Position numbers and translations under genes: made by a program. A stretch of 64,000 nucleotides of DNA, taken from contig NC_081847.1 in assembly GCF_963259705.1 (NCBI RefSeq), forward strand, positions 94,330,464-94,394,463. The letters run 5' to 3'. A model generated the notes under the pieces. The model was not told where the DNA came from. It made no database searches and was given only the letters and a program-made list of their open reading frames with translations. The DNA is from Myotis daubentonii (lineage: Eukaryota > Chordata > Mammalia > Chiroptera > Vespertilionidae). Shown piece after piece: positions 23,583-34,350 of the stretch (position 1 is the first letter of the stretch; each line of letters starts with the position of its first letter).

Positions 23583-24394
23583 AGGGGACCCTCATTTCCC
23601 CCCATCACTGGTTCTGCCCCCAGCCCAGGCCTGATGCCTCTGGCCCAGGCGTCAGGCCTGGGCAGGGGAGCCCCAGACCCCTCCGATTGCTGGCTCTGCC
23701 CCTTGCCCAGGCCTGATGCCTCGGCCAGAGGCGTAGACCCCCATCACCCTCCGATCGCCTGATCGGCCCCTTGCCCAGGCCTGACGCCTCCACCAGAGGT
23801 GTCAGGCTTGGACAGGGGACCCCCATCTTCCCCTGATCACTGGCTCTGACTCCCGCCCAGGCCTGAGGCCTCTGGCCCAGGAATCATGCCTGGGCAGGGG
23901 ACCCCCATCTCCCTCTGATCGCTTGCTCCACCCCCACCCAAGCCTGACGCCTCTGACCCAGGCTTCAGGCCTGGGCAAGGGGACCATCATATCCCCCCAA
24001 TCCCCGGCTCAGCCCCCCACCCAGGCCTGATCCCTCGGCCAGAGGAGTTGACCCTCATCACCCTCCGATCACCAATCACCGGATCGGCCCCTTGACCAGG
24101 CCTGAGGCCTCCGGCAGAGGTGTCAGGCCTGGGCAGGGGACCCCCAGCTCCCCACGGTTGTAGGCTCCGCCCCTCCCCAGGCCTAACGCCTCTGGCCTAG
24201 GCGTCCGGCCCAGGCAGCAGGGACCCGCAGCTGCAGCGGCCCTGCGATCGTGGGCTCCGCTTTAGGCCCAGGCAAGGGACCCCTAGCTCCCGGGACTGCC
24301 AGCTTCGACCGTGCCCAGCTCCCATCGCTGGCTCCACCCCTACTTCCTGCTATCACTGGCCAGGGCGGAAAAGGCGCCTGATTCTCCAATCATG

Positions 24395-24448
24395 GCTGGG
24401 GGGCAGGGCAAAGGCGGCCCCAGGGCCGCCTTTGCCCTGCCCCCCAGC
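24395..24448. repeat. Perfect 54-bp palindrome in Helitron
   Basis: Two exactly complementary 26-bp arms (24395-24420 and 24423-24448) are separated only by CA. The arms are GC-rich. It could extrude as a cruciform, and it would be expected to be unstable unless selected or recent. Confidence 0.95.
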
Positions 24449-24559
24449 TCTTAGCTCCCCCCTGGGTTTCCAATCACTGTCAGTGGCAGGGGGCTTCTTG
24501 CTGCTTTCCCTTTTGCCTCCCTGCATTGTGCCTACATATGCAAATTAGCCGCCATCTTG

Positions 24560-24577
24560 TTGGCAGTTAACTGCCAA
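24560..24577. repeat. 18-bp palindrome near Helitron 5' end
   Basis: TTGGCAGTTAACTGCCAA is a perfect palindrome. A third half-copy, TTGGCAGTTAA, follows at 24584-24594. The half-site TTGGC resembles the NFI binding half-site, which is an inference only. Confidence 0.9.
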
Positions 24578-24784
24578 TCTTAGTTGGCAGTTAATTTGCA
24601 TATAGCCCTGATTAGCCAATGAAAAGGGTATCATCGTACGCCAATTACCATTTTTCTCTTTTATTAGATAGGATAATATTACATTATTTAAATATTAATC
24701 CTCATATCTACATGCAAACATACATATACTATGAGATGTATCTTATTGGGAAAATGACAAATTTCAAGGTTGTTTATTATTGAT

Positions 24785-24995
24785 ACTATTACTAATAACT
24801 ATCATGTATTGAACACTTCATTTGTGTTATGAACTATTTTAAATAAATAACTTACATACATTGTCCCATTAAATTATCACAACAACTTTATGAAGAATTG
24901 TTAGCCCACTTCTCAGTTACAGAAAACGAGGGTTACAGACAATAAGGAACCTCACACAGCAAGTACATGTCAGAAGGGAGATGTAAGCCCAGATT
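24785..24995 (-). mobile_element. MIR SINE
   Basis: Antisense MIR: 'atgtattgaacacttcattt', 'cattaaattatcacaacaac', 'ttacagaaaacgagggttac' and 'cagcaagtacatgtcagaa' occur in the order of the MIR consensus. Old and about 75% of full length. Confidence 0.75.
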
Positions 24996-26799
24996 TTCCT
25001 GGCTCCAGCCTCCCCCTCTTAATCTCGTTCCTGCTGTGGAAACAAACAGTCCAACAGAAAAGGGATGCACCAGGTATGTGCATTCAAGGTCTGGCCCTAG
25101 CACAGGGGAGTGGAGAAGAAACGGAAGCAGTCCACTTCCGCATGCACGCGGTGGGGAGAAAACAGAAGTGAGTCTGGTGTACAGAGCCCTTCCCTAGGGA
25201 CGTTTGAACTGCCCATTCCAGGATATCTCCCTGGCGCCAAAAAATAGCATATTGTAGGTAACGGTGGGCCCGGAACCTGCACCTTAGAAAAGCACCCAGC
25301 TTGTTGAGGCAGGCAGTCCATGGACTGTTCAAGAAATGCTGCTCCAAGCTCTGGACAGGACTGAAGACACTGACGAGTAGACACGTGGGTCCCGGAGCCC
25401 TCTCTCCTGATCACATATTTGGTAAGTAGAGGTCAAACCTGGACAGAACTTTATTTTTCCGGAGATCAAAAGAGTAACCAGAGTCAAAGACTCAACTCGG
25501 TCCTAAAAGTGAGAACTGAGGATGGTTGACCAGCAGTACGAGCATCATGTCAAAGTTCGGCGTTGGGGGAAGTGTCCCTTGGTCATGTAGAATTCTCATC
25601 GCAGACCGAAATGTGCTGCACCCTGAAGACCCCCCGGCACCTGAGTGCCCACCTCCACGCTGGGTGAGAGTGTCCCACTCAGGACGGCCATGCCAAACCC
25701 ACAGGCATGAACCAGAACTGCCAGGTGGTTTGTGGCAACCAGGGAGTGAGGTCCAACCTGGAGCGCCTACTGACGGGGTCTCAGCTCCTCCTCGCGGCCT
25801 CTTCTCTTCTCCACCTGAATCTGCGCAGAGCATAGGGACCTCGGTGTCACGGTGAAGCCGGGAGGGAAAGGCCCTGCCCACGCGCGGTAACTGTACATCG
25901 TGTCTCACACACAGCCATCCTCGTGCTGCACCACAACAGTGATACATGCGTGTAGATTGAAAACGAACGGTGACAGGGAAAGAAATATTGGAAAAAATAT
26001 CATTAAAAATACTGTTACGGCTGACAGATTAGTGGGTGGGAAAAAAAATGCAGCCATAGAAGACAGTTCTGAAAATAATGAAGCAACGGAGAATGAAGTT
26101 AATGAGACTGAGAAAATGAAAAAAGGAGGATTTACAGTTCCCTCACTTACACAAAAATTTAGGATGTGGGCTCCGGTGTGATGCGTCCTTACTGGACACA
26201 GTCCTTCCAGCCCCTGTTCCCACCCCGGGGCAGAGGGCTCCAGCGCTCGGCCCATCGAAACCAGGTGGAGTTACAGGGCCGACCTGGCAGACACGCCAGC
26301 CCCCAAGAACAAGCCGTCTTTATCCCCAGAAGAACTTCTCGGCTATAAATGAGACAAGCAAAGTAAAAAAAAAAAAGAAAAAGAGAGAGAGAAACTCCAT
26401 TTGTTTGCCAATGTTCCTCTATAAATCTTAATGACAGTGTGCTGATTTTATTTTTGTGCATTATTTTGAAGGCTTACTTCTATATTGTGAGATATAAGGA
26501 AGCTGGTGGTCTTTTATTTTTTTAAATATGTTTTCATTTTTGTTTCTGTTTGTTTTTACTTTTATTAATATTTATTTTATGCTGAATTACTCCTGGACTG
26601 TAAGTTTTTGTTTCTTCAGTTCCTTCTGGGATAGCTCTCTCTTCTGGTTTAGGAGCCATCTGCTCTTTTCCAGTAAGACTCACCCCCATGTATCAGGGAG
26701 AGCGGGGGTGGGGTTCACCCGCCCATGAGCTCTGTCCGTTCTGCGCCACGTCTGGGGAGCTCTGTTCCCCTGGATGTGCTCGAGGACCAGAGAGTCTCT
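24996..26799. other. Unique DNA, no gene found
   Basis: No repeat family recognised apart from A-rich stretches at 26367-26380 and T-rich 26513-26580. Open frames up to 151 codons (25492-25947, -) have no domain I recognise. Confidence 0.4.
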
Positions 26800-26807
26800 G
26801 TCTAGAC

Positions 26808-26950
26808 CAGTGGCTCCCAACGTGGGCACACGCCCCACAGGGCTGCAGTTTGACTTTTAAGGGGGGCGATTTGAGAATGAGTTATTAACAGTGAACTTTT
26901 TGCATTTCTTACAGTTCTAGGGGCCTCCTATACAGCATATAAATATAGAT
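26808..26950 (+). mobile_element. Possible one end of a hAT-like element
   Basis: CAGTGGCTCCCAACGTGGG at 26808 looks like a hAT terminal repeat and is preceded by GTCTAGAC, close to the preferred hAT target seen at other copies here. I could not find a matching right end, so this may be a truncated copy or chance. Confidence 0.3.
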
Positions 26951-27910
26951 TGTGACATATTTGTGCATTTCAGTTCTCTAGTATATGTTATGAAACTATT
27001 TGCTATTTTTTCATATCACTTCATATTATTATTGTTTAACAATTTCTAGTGATGTCTTCCTCAGGACTTCCACTGTCCTTGCGTTCCTTTATTTTTGTCT
27101 TTCATGGTTGCCATGTTCTTTGGAAGCTTGTTTAGACCAAGTTCATGGCCTTTTAGGCTTCCTCTGCGTGAATAGGAGCTCACTTTTTGAATAATAAGAA
27201 TTATATGTCCAGTCAGGGGAGGGGGGGGGACATCAGGATGTTAGAGGTGCTTAGGGGGCATGGCCAGAAGAAGGTTGAGGGCCGTGCGGGCATCACTGTG
27301 CATCTGCAGGCCCTTCAGAGGTGTGTGCCCAAGGTCCTGCGGGTCCTGAGGGAGGGGCACCCAGAGCGCCTGGACTGGGGCCGGGAGGGAGCCAGGGGCA
27401 AGTCCCAGGGGAGCCACTGGGCGAGGACCGGGACCTCAGGCAGCGGCGGCCACGGGAGGAAGGCAAGCGAGCCGCGGCTTGCTCCTGAGGCAGCGCGTCG
27501 GGGAGAAGGGGCGGCAGCGAGATGGGGCCTCGTGGGCTTGGGCACCTGTTTTTCTGAGCTCCTGACAGCTGCCTTATCCTCCAGGCGAGCCGGTCCGGGA
27601 GCGGGACTTCCATGGGACTTGGCTGTGGGTTCGGTGGCTGGGAAATGACTGGCCCCTCGGACTGGCCTCGGCCGAGAAGCTGAGCCGGAGGCTGAGCTCA
27701 TTAGGCAAGTCAGCTGCTCAGGGAGCGGCCGGTCGGAGCAGGCTGGGCCTCAGGAGGTGAGAAACCGAGTCGCCCCCAGGCTCCCTGCAATTTAAGAAGC
27801 TGGGGTGGGGCAGAGTCCCAGGGAAATGTCCAGACTTGACAACTGTAACTCAGGGTTCTGTTTGCAAAGTGCCAGCTCAGAGAAGCCAGCTCGGGAGCCA
27901 TAGGGCGAGG
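26951..27910. other. Unique DNA, no gene found
   Basis: AT-rich until 27190, then GC-rich (27240-27760) with several long overlapping open frames on both strands (153 codons at 27187-27648, +; 128 at 27315-27701, -). Low stop density from GC content explains them. Confidence 0.4.
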
Positions 27911-28326
27911 GTGTGTGGACAGACAGGCGTGTGGACAGACAGGTATGTGGACAGACAGGTGTGCGGACAGACGGGTGTGCGGACAGACAGGTGTACGAAC
28001 AGACAGGTGTGCGGACAGATAGGTGTGTGAACAGACAAGTGTGCGGACAGACGGGTGTGCGGACGGACGGGTGTGCGGACGGACAGGTGTGCAGACAGAC
28101 GGGTGTGCGGACAGACGGGTGTGCGGACAGACAGGTGTGCGGACAGACGGGTGTGCGGACAGACAGGTGTGCGGACAGACGGGTGTGCGGACAGACGGGT
28201 GTGCGGACAGACGGGTGTGCGGACAGACAGGTGTGCGGACAGATAGGTGTGCGGACAGACAAGTGTGCGGACAGACGGGTGTGCGGACGGACGGGTGTGC
28301 GGACGGATGGGTGTGCGGACAGACAG
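27911..28326. repeat. 16-bp minisatellite, 26 units
   Basis: The unit is GTGTGCGGACAGACGG with point variants. I count 26 units with no insertion or deletion: every unit start falls on 27911 plus a multiple of 16. Since 16 is not divisible by 3 and the unit lacks stops, frames of 223-243 codons open on both strands (27792-28584). These are not genes. Confidence 0.97.
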
Positions 28327-28764
28327 ATGTCCTCTCCTGACGACAGTGAGATGCAGCTCACAGGAAAGGCTCGGCCCCTCTCCTCTGGGAGAGCCGCCTG
28401 CTGGGTCAGCTGGGAACCAGAGGAGGGTGTGAGGGTCATGGGTCCAGAGTCGTTGCAGGTCCAGAGGCCTTGGCTTAAGGGCAGTTGGGGGGCGGGGGGG
28501 AGCTTTCCTGGACCCTGCACCAAATCACAGCGCCTCCATCTTGAAGGTGTCCCCTACCCCATGGCTCCTCCTCAGAAGCAGTGATGGGAGGCCTCAGTGC
28601 GGGACCCACAGAAAGCTCCGATGATGGGGGGCCGGCTGCCAGGGAAGACGGACCTTCGTCTGAGAGGGCTTCCTGGAGACAGTGAACGGTGTCCCTTTCC
28701 ACGTGTAGGAGCTGTGTCAATGGCAAAAATCAAAGAAACCGCTTGATGTAACCTGTTTGCTGAG
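28327..28764. other. Unique DNA, no gene found
   Basis: Non-repetitive spacer; no coding evidence. Confidence 0.45.
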
Positions 28765-28905
28765 CTCAGTCCCCCTTAGGTTATAAGGTCGTGTGGACTG
28801 GGAGATCTTAATTTTGCATCCTCGGGGTACCGATAGCCCAGCGCCTGGCACACATTAGGTGCTTACTAAGTGTCTGTAGAATGCCTGCATGGATGAGTGA
28901 ACTAA
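28765..28905 (+). mobile_element. L2 3' end
   Basis: 'cagcgcctggcacacattagg' followed by 'tgcttactaagtgtc' and a GAATG-type tail mark the end of an L2 LINE in sense orientation. Confidence 0.65.
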
Positions 28906-28914
28906 TAGGATGCC

Positions 28915-29060
28915 ACAGTGAGCAAACTATGAAGAGCAAGGCCTGCTTCAGTGTCAGCTCTGCTGCCAAGTCACTAGCGACCTCTCATTGGTCGGTTAGC
29001 CTCCTGGGGCTCAGTTTCCTCATCCGCGACATGGGGAGAGGGTGGACCATCTGAGTGAGC
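28915..29060 (+). mobile_element. MIR SINE
   Basis: Sense MIR with 'cagctctgctgccaagtcac' and 'ctcagtttcctcatccgcga' in the expected spacing. Confidence 0.75.
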
Positions 29061-29329
29061 CCCTGCGCCCTGTGATCAGGGGCGCCTGCCTGCACGCCCG
29101 CTGAGTTAGGGCACACAGGCTACTCACGGGAAAGTCGGCCGCAAGGACAGACCATGACCCTCCCGGAGTTCCTTCGGTCCTTTTGTGAGACAGAGATTGG
29201 ACGAACGGGACGGTCCCTGGTCCGAGTCTTTCTGTTGGGTCTGTGTGTGCTGCCTGAGACAGAAAACCACGTTTTGTTGGTCTTTGAATCTCCAGTAACC
29301 AGGCCAGGACTCTTGATGAAGAAATACAT

Positions 29330-29605
29330 CTTTATTTTTGTTTGTATTTATTTGTTTGTTTATTTAGGGTGCGTTGGATAATACAGTGATATAGGCTCCA
29401 GGTGCACAATTCTGTAATACATCATCTTTGTATTGTATGGTGAGCTCAGCACCCCAAGTCAAGACTCCTTCCATCGCCCTTTATCCCACTATACCCTCTT
29501 CTTCCTCCCCCCACCCTCTTACCTTTGGCTTTTAAATTAGAGTGAATTATATTATTGTTTTCTTATGTTTTCTTTCCTTAAGTGTAAAAATTAAGGGAGC
29601 TCTTT
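29330..29605 (-). mobile_element. L1 3' end, minus strand
   Basis: An antisense laurasiatherian L1 3' UTR: a T-rich start, 'ctccaggtgcacaattctgt', 'aatacatcatctttgtattg', 'tcaagactccttccatcgcc' and a C/T-rich stretch. 5'-truncated. Confidence 0.8.
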
Positions 29606-30309
29606 GAAAATCTCTCTCTTTGGGCGAGAGGCGGGGAGGAAAGGGCAGTGCTAAGCCATCAGGGGTGGCCTTAAGCTGACCCTCCCCCATGGCAGAACGA
29701 TGCAGGTTGCAATGGAGACACCCAGGGTAGCGCCCGAGTGCAGCATCCGGGCCTCTCCAGGCCTCTGTGCATCCCCATTCACTGTCCACTCCCTCCTGGC
29801 CAGGTTCAAGCGCTCTGGTCTGGGATGCAGACAGAGGAGGGACTGAGCGGCCACAGAGAATGACAGAGCGGCAGTAGAACGCTGTTTAGTGGCTCGGAGT
29901 TCTTGTGGGGAGAGGGGTCTCTGCTTTAGCTCCCTGACCCGGCGGAAGGCGCTCCCACCAGGGCACCTGGGGGCACTGTAACTTGCTCCCCCACCCATTG
30001 GCGTTGTCATTTGGAACTTGCAGGATGGAGGGTTGGGGAGGAGGAGAGCAAGAGCGCCCTCTTCATCTCCACCTGGCCCCGCCCGCCTCTCAGACTGTGG
30101 TGGTCTCTCTGGGGCCACCTGGCGGGTGGGAAGCGTCTTCATCTATTGGACCCTCTGCAAGTTCACCTGGCTTTCCACACGCACCCTCTCCAGGGTCGGG
30201 GGCCAGGTGCTCCCGCTTCATCTTCATTAGAATGCGTTTCTGCCCCCTCCTTCTCCGTCCTCATACCAGCCCCTATGGGTAGAGTACTTGTCCGGTTTTC
30301 AGAAAAGGC
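29606..30309. other. Unique DNA, no gene found
   Basis: GC-rich with overlapping open frames (163 codons 29651-30142, -; 146 codons 30011-30451, +), none with a recognisable domain. Confidence 0.4.
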
Positions 30310-30620
30310 AATTCAGTTCAGGGGATATTTAATGCAGGAAATTTCACGTGGAAGACACCGTTCTGGGCACCACAGGGGATATAAAAAAGGGACAAGAATC
30401 TGGAATAGGGGCCCACAGTCTGGCAGGAAGTCTCTTGCAGAAATAACTTGAATCGAGGTAGATGCAGTCAGAGGCGAGATGACGGGAGGGATTCATTTCA
30501 ACCAACAGAATTTGGAAAGACTTTTTGGAGTTGAGCCTGAAGAACGTAATAGAGTTGCTCACACCACGTGGTGACAGCCAGGCACTGGCCACTATAGGTG
30601 CTGACGAGGTCGGACACCCA
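30310..30620 (-). mobile_element. L2 fragment, minus strand
   Basis: 'ccgttctgggcaccacaggg' and 'gcccacagtctggcaggaag' fit the antisense end of L2 ('...gctgggg ata...' and '...cttacagtctag...'). 'gagttgagcctgaagaacg' fits further in. Diverged. Confidence 0.6.
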
Positions 30621-31101
30621 GAATTCAAGGACAAGTCCACAAACGGAAGCAAAAGGAAGGAACAGAAACAAGCAACCAAACGGGTGCCTAATTTCCAGAA
30701 GGTGCCCACGTCTGTGGTTGGGTGGCCATAAAACAGGGCGTCTCTCAATTTCTGTCCTGATTAGAATGCTTTGCAAATCACCTTTAAGTGCCTGGTGCCT
30801 TCCTAACCTCGTTACACTGACGAAAGGATACGGAGGGTGAGTTACCGTCTATGAATGTTAACTCTGATGTCATAACAGGAATACGGGTCAGCACGGAATC
30901 CAGCAAAATTAGAGAAGAGAAAGCTTTTCAAGTCTCCCTGTAGGCACTTACCCAAGAAGAGTCTAAAAGTACGTTACGTGTCTTGCTCAGCTCAACAGAA
31001 AGAATTCTTAAGAACGTGTAAGTCTCTGTTCTAATTGTAGGTTCAATTACATTTAGGTTTTGTTTTCATCTTCCCTCAAGTTCATAATTAGCTAGGATGA
31101 A

Positions 31102-31104
<3 letters not shown>
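30621..31104. other. Unique DNA, no gene found
   Basis: AT-richer unique sequence with no repeat or gene recognised. Confidence 0.4.

Positions 31105-31146
<42 letters not shown>
31105..31146. repeat. (GT)n microsatellite
   Basis: About 21 uninterrupted GT dinucleotides, long enough to be highly variable between individuals. Confidence 0.97.
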
Positions 31147-31147
<1 letters not shown>

Positions 31148-31510
31148 TTCGTTCTAAGATATCAAGGTCTGTGCTATCGGACATGTACAGGTATTGTATC
31201 AGGTACTATATCTAGATTTTCCAGGTGTTTCTTATGCAGAAATAAAGAAACCAAACCAAATCACCTGGGAGGAGATCCTGAGCTGCCTTAGAGGGATCCG
31301 TGAATGCTCTGTATTAAATCTTCAGCGAACGGTAGCATGGTTTTCCAATGAAGTAAAATCCATGCTTTCACATACTTTCATATCTGCCCAGTGGCTTGCT
31401 ACAGCTCAATTCCTTGAATCACATTAGCTCTATCACACAAGGGAGTTTATTCTTTTTCTACCTTTTGGACAGGAAAAAAACAACTGCCTAAAGAACATGA
31501 AATTGCCAAC
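31147..31510. other. Unique DNA, no gene found
   Basis: Spacer between the GT repeat and a mini-Helitron; nothing recognised. Confidence 0.4.
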
Positions 31511-31646
31511 ATCTATAATAATAAAAGCATAATATGCAAATTGACCGAACAGCAGAACAGTGGAACTACTGACCAGACGACCTTCTGGATGAAGCCAGGG
31601 CTGCGAAGGCCTACTCTTGCTCAAATTCCATGCATAGGGCCTCTAG
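31511..31646 (+). mobile_element. 136-bp mini-Helitron, copy C
   Basis: Keeps both ends: 5' TCTATAATAATAAAAGCATA with 'atatgcaaattgaccgaac' behind it, and 3' GGGCCTCTAG at 31646. Host A lies on the left and T on the right. The interior is almost entirely deleted, and the 3' hairpin is degraded ('caaattccatgcat'). Confidence 0.88.
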
Positions 31647-31904
31647 TTTATACATACTGATGCATCAAGAATGAGTTTGACTGAAACTCATGAGAGCAAA
31701 GAGATTCGGAATTAAAGTGAAAATGCATCACTTAACTCACCCACAGTGCCCACGGGGCCCTTAGAGCAGTGGGTGGTCTGCCTTCCATATGCCTGAAACT
31801 CCAGGCTGAGGGACCCACAGCCAGAGGAGAGCCAGGCTTCAATTTGACTGTTCATCTGGGCAAGTGCAGTATTCAGGTCAATGTCTACCCAAAGGGCCTG
31901 CCCT

Positions 31905-32098
31905 CCTCCCCTCTGTCCCTTCCTCCCTCTCATCCTTCCCTCCCCCATTCTCCCTTCCCTCCCTTCCTCCTCTCCCTCCTTCTTCCTTCCCTGCCTCCCT
32001 CTCTTCCTTCTTTCCTTCCCTCCTTCCCTCACTTCCTTCCCTCCTTCCCTCCTTCCCTCCTTCCCTCCTTCCCTCCTTCCCTCCTTCCCTCCCTCTCA
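31905..32098. repeat. Pyrimidine tract, CCTT/CCCT repeats
   Basis: About 190 bp of almost pure C/T made of CCTT and CCCT tetramers, the complement of the GGAA/GGGA type at 41.8 kb. The open frames across it are artefacts. Confidence 0.93.
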
Positions 32099-33984
32099 TA
32101 GCTGAACAAGCTTTGGATGCTGCCCCTGGAAGAACTAGCAGTTGTCTTGGGGGCTTGAACCACACCCCGTGTGCTGCATAGGTTCCTTTTAGCTGCAGGT
32201 AACCCAGACGTTAAGCTAAGTGACAAAGAAGAGGTAACAGCTGCCATCCCTTCGGCCAGCCCCGAGCCTTCCTCCTGCATGGCGCTCGCTGAGCTGAGCA
32301 GCAACACCCGGAAGTCCTCTGACCCGTGAAGATGAGCAGGAAGAATCCCGGCGTCATTCCTCTCATAGTGAAAAGAAAAGGTGGGCGCTGTCCTTCCCCC
32401 CCACGTTTGTCAAGGAGAACAGCCGGCAGTGAGAGAGTAGATGGAAGGAACGCGAGTAGAAGAGGTGGAGGGCTGGGGAGGGGATTTTACAAGACTCGTT
32501 TCCTTTCCTCTGTGTTTCTCCTTGAAGGAGATAACTCGATTTTCTACTTTACTGTCTTATTAACAGAGTGCGTGTTGGAGGCCTGCCACCGCTAACAGCA
32601 TCAGAAGGATTTAGGGCCACCGGAACACACTGGAAGATCTAATTCTGCTGACTTCAGCGCGGACCAGGAGTCAGATCTAAGCACAGATTAAGTGCTTAGC
32701 ACTGGCTGTTGCCGGGGGCGCTCCTGGTCATGAATACTCCTTCTGCGTCTGGTTCCGACAGCCCTCCCTGCAGCGCTGGCTTCCCAGGGAGGTCCCTCTC
32801 TCCAAGGCCGCCCCGTCTATAACTCTCTTTATAGACTCAGCCTCGGCGGTTGTGCAATTCATTACCAACTCCCTCGTCGCTCTGCCCGAAGCAACGCTGG
32901 GTTCCTGAGAAGAGCCTTCGAGAGAGGGAAGCCTGTATTTCCTCCCAGACAATGTTTAATCTCATCGCGGCGCTGCCCAATAAAAGCGAGAGATCGATAC
33001 GGAGCTGTATGGCCAGGCGGACAATTTACTCACACAGTCATTCCCATCATAGAACATCTGGTTAAAGCTTCAGGGCTCCCCTCCTCTCTTCGTTATGATT
33101 TTATGGGTCTCTCCAGACTCCTCTTTAGGGTCTGAGCAGGCTTTACGGCGGGCTGGACATTTTCATCTTTTTAATGCGGTTATCTGGCTTCCTCGCACCG
33201 ACTCGCCCGCTCCTCCACATCTCGCTCGTTGCCCTCGGATCAGGTAGGGATAAGCTCACGGTCACGGCCCCTGGCCCAACCAGGGCTAACTCCCTGTAAG
33301 TGGCCCTGAGCAGCTGTTTGTGGCCATTTCCATGAGGCACTGTCTTTGAAAGCTTGGCATTTAGTGCCTTCTTCCCACCCCGTGACTTGGGATCCATGAG
33401 GACCCTTATAAGTCACGTGGCCAGGCCTGGAGATACACTCTTGGCTGGAGGAGGTGTCTGAGGCCTGAGGGGTGAGCCGGGGAGCCTGGCTCACGACCCT
33501 GAACCAGATGGACACGGATGAGGTTGACCAGATGACCAGTGCCTGCAAGAGCACGGCATGATTCCCGCCTGTGGCCCTCAGTGGAGTGGCGTTGGCATGG
33601 GATTTGTCTGTAATAAATTTGCCTGTTTGCTGGGTGTGAACCAGACATAGGTCCCTTCTGAAGACACATGAACATAAACATGGTAGGCGGATGGAATCCT
33701 AACATCCACAAGGCAGCCCAACAAAGTGACCTATGGCGCTGAAACTATTGGAAGCGCAGTCTCACATTCAACGTTTCAACCGACCTGAGCACCATGAGAC
33801 TGGAGGGAGAGGGAGAAGACCTACTATGTGCAGGTCCCATAACCCACATTGGCATATGTAATTGTGTAATTAACTGAGGCAGATAGCATCTAAACCAGGA
33901 TTTGTTTCTTAAACACTGACTGCAAAGTAACAACCAGGCTGAGAGTTCATACATGTGTGACTTCCTTGGTTCCTGCTAACAAGC
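32099..33984. other. Unique DNA; possible conserved block at 32940-33070
   Basis: No repeat family recognised in 1.9 kb. 32940-33070 ('gtttaatctcatcgcggcgc', 'gcccaataaaagcgagag') and 33150-33240 are unique, balanced and carry words typical of old enhancers. The minus-strand frames crossing it lack domains. Confidence 0.35.
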
Positions 33985-34125
33985 CAATGACCCAGGTATG
34001 ATTCTCACCCTCACTGGGCAGGTGAGGAAGTTGAGTCGTAAATGACGTAGCATACTTGAGCCAACAGCCAGCAAGTGGCAACCTGAGGGTTCGAACCCCA
34101 TGTGTCTAACAGGGCTGCCTTTCCA
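33985..34125 (-). mobile_element. MIR SINE
   Basis: Antisense MIR with 'gcaggtgaggaagttgagtc', 'ccagcaagtggcaacctgag' and 'ggttcgaacccc' in order. Confidence 0.7.
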
Positions 34126-34190
34126 CATGATGGGCAGCGTGATCAGGGGAACTAAAAACACAAAAATAGGCCCAAGTGATTCACCTAAGG

Positions 34191-34342
34191 CAGTGGTTGG
34201 CAAACTGTGGCTCGCAAGCCACATGTGGCTCTTTGGCCCTTTGAGTGTGGCCACGAAGTTTGAATCCCACTGTACGTGCGCGCCCGCACGTGGTATTTTG
34301 TGGAAGGGCCACACTCAAGAGGCCGCAGTTTGCCGACCACTG
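34191..34342. mobile_element. Fold-back hAT element, 152 bp
   Basis: Begins CAGTGGTTGGCAAACTGTGG and ends GCAGTTTGCCGACCACTG. Flanks ACCTAAGG (34183-34190) and ACCTCAGG (34343-34350) match at 7 of 8. Both ends look like the same end of the family at 10663/11848, arranged head to head ('gagtgtggcc' on the left, 'ggccacactcaag' on the right). The centre has a small hairpin around 'gcgcgcccgc'. Confidence 0.85.
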
Positions 34343-34350
34343 ACCTCAGG

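Larger units (their letters stand above)
23402..24673 (-). mobile_element. Helitron (bat type), copy A, 1.27 kb, hairpin-rich
   Basis: A minus-strand rolling-circle transposon. Its 5' end, TCCTATCTAATAAAAGAG, is at 24673 and its 3' end, CCAGGCCCCTAG, at 23402. It sits between host A (23401) and T (24674) without a target duplication, as Helitrons do. The 3' hairpin 'gcacgaaattcgtgc' is at 23418-23432. Inside lie about ten units, 70-90 bp apart (23542-24270), each built around GCCCAGGCCTGACGCCT and often its inverse, plus a 54-bp palindrome near the 5' end. It has no Rep-helicase gene. Confidence 0.92.

Noticed and set aside
26808..26950. A full hAT copy
   Set aside because: Only one plausible end was found; without a right terminal repeat or target copy I kept it only as a low-confidence fragment.
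27792..28584. Open frames of 243 (-) and 223 (+) codons
   Set aside because: The 16-bp minisatellite lacks stops on both strands; simultaneous opening on both strands is a repeat artefact.
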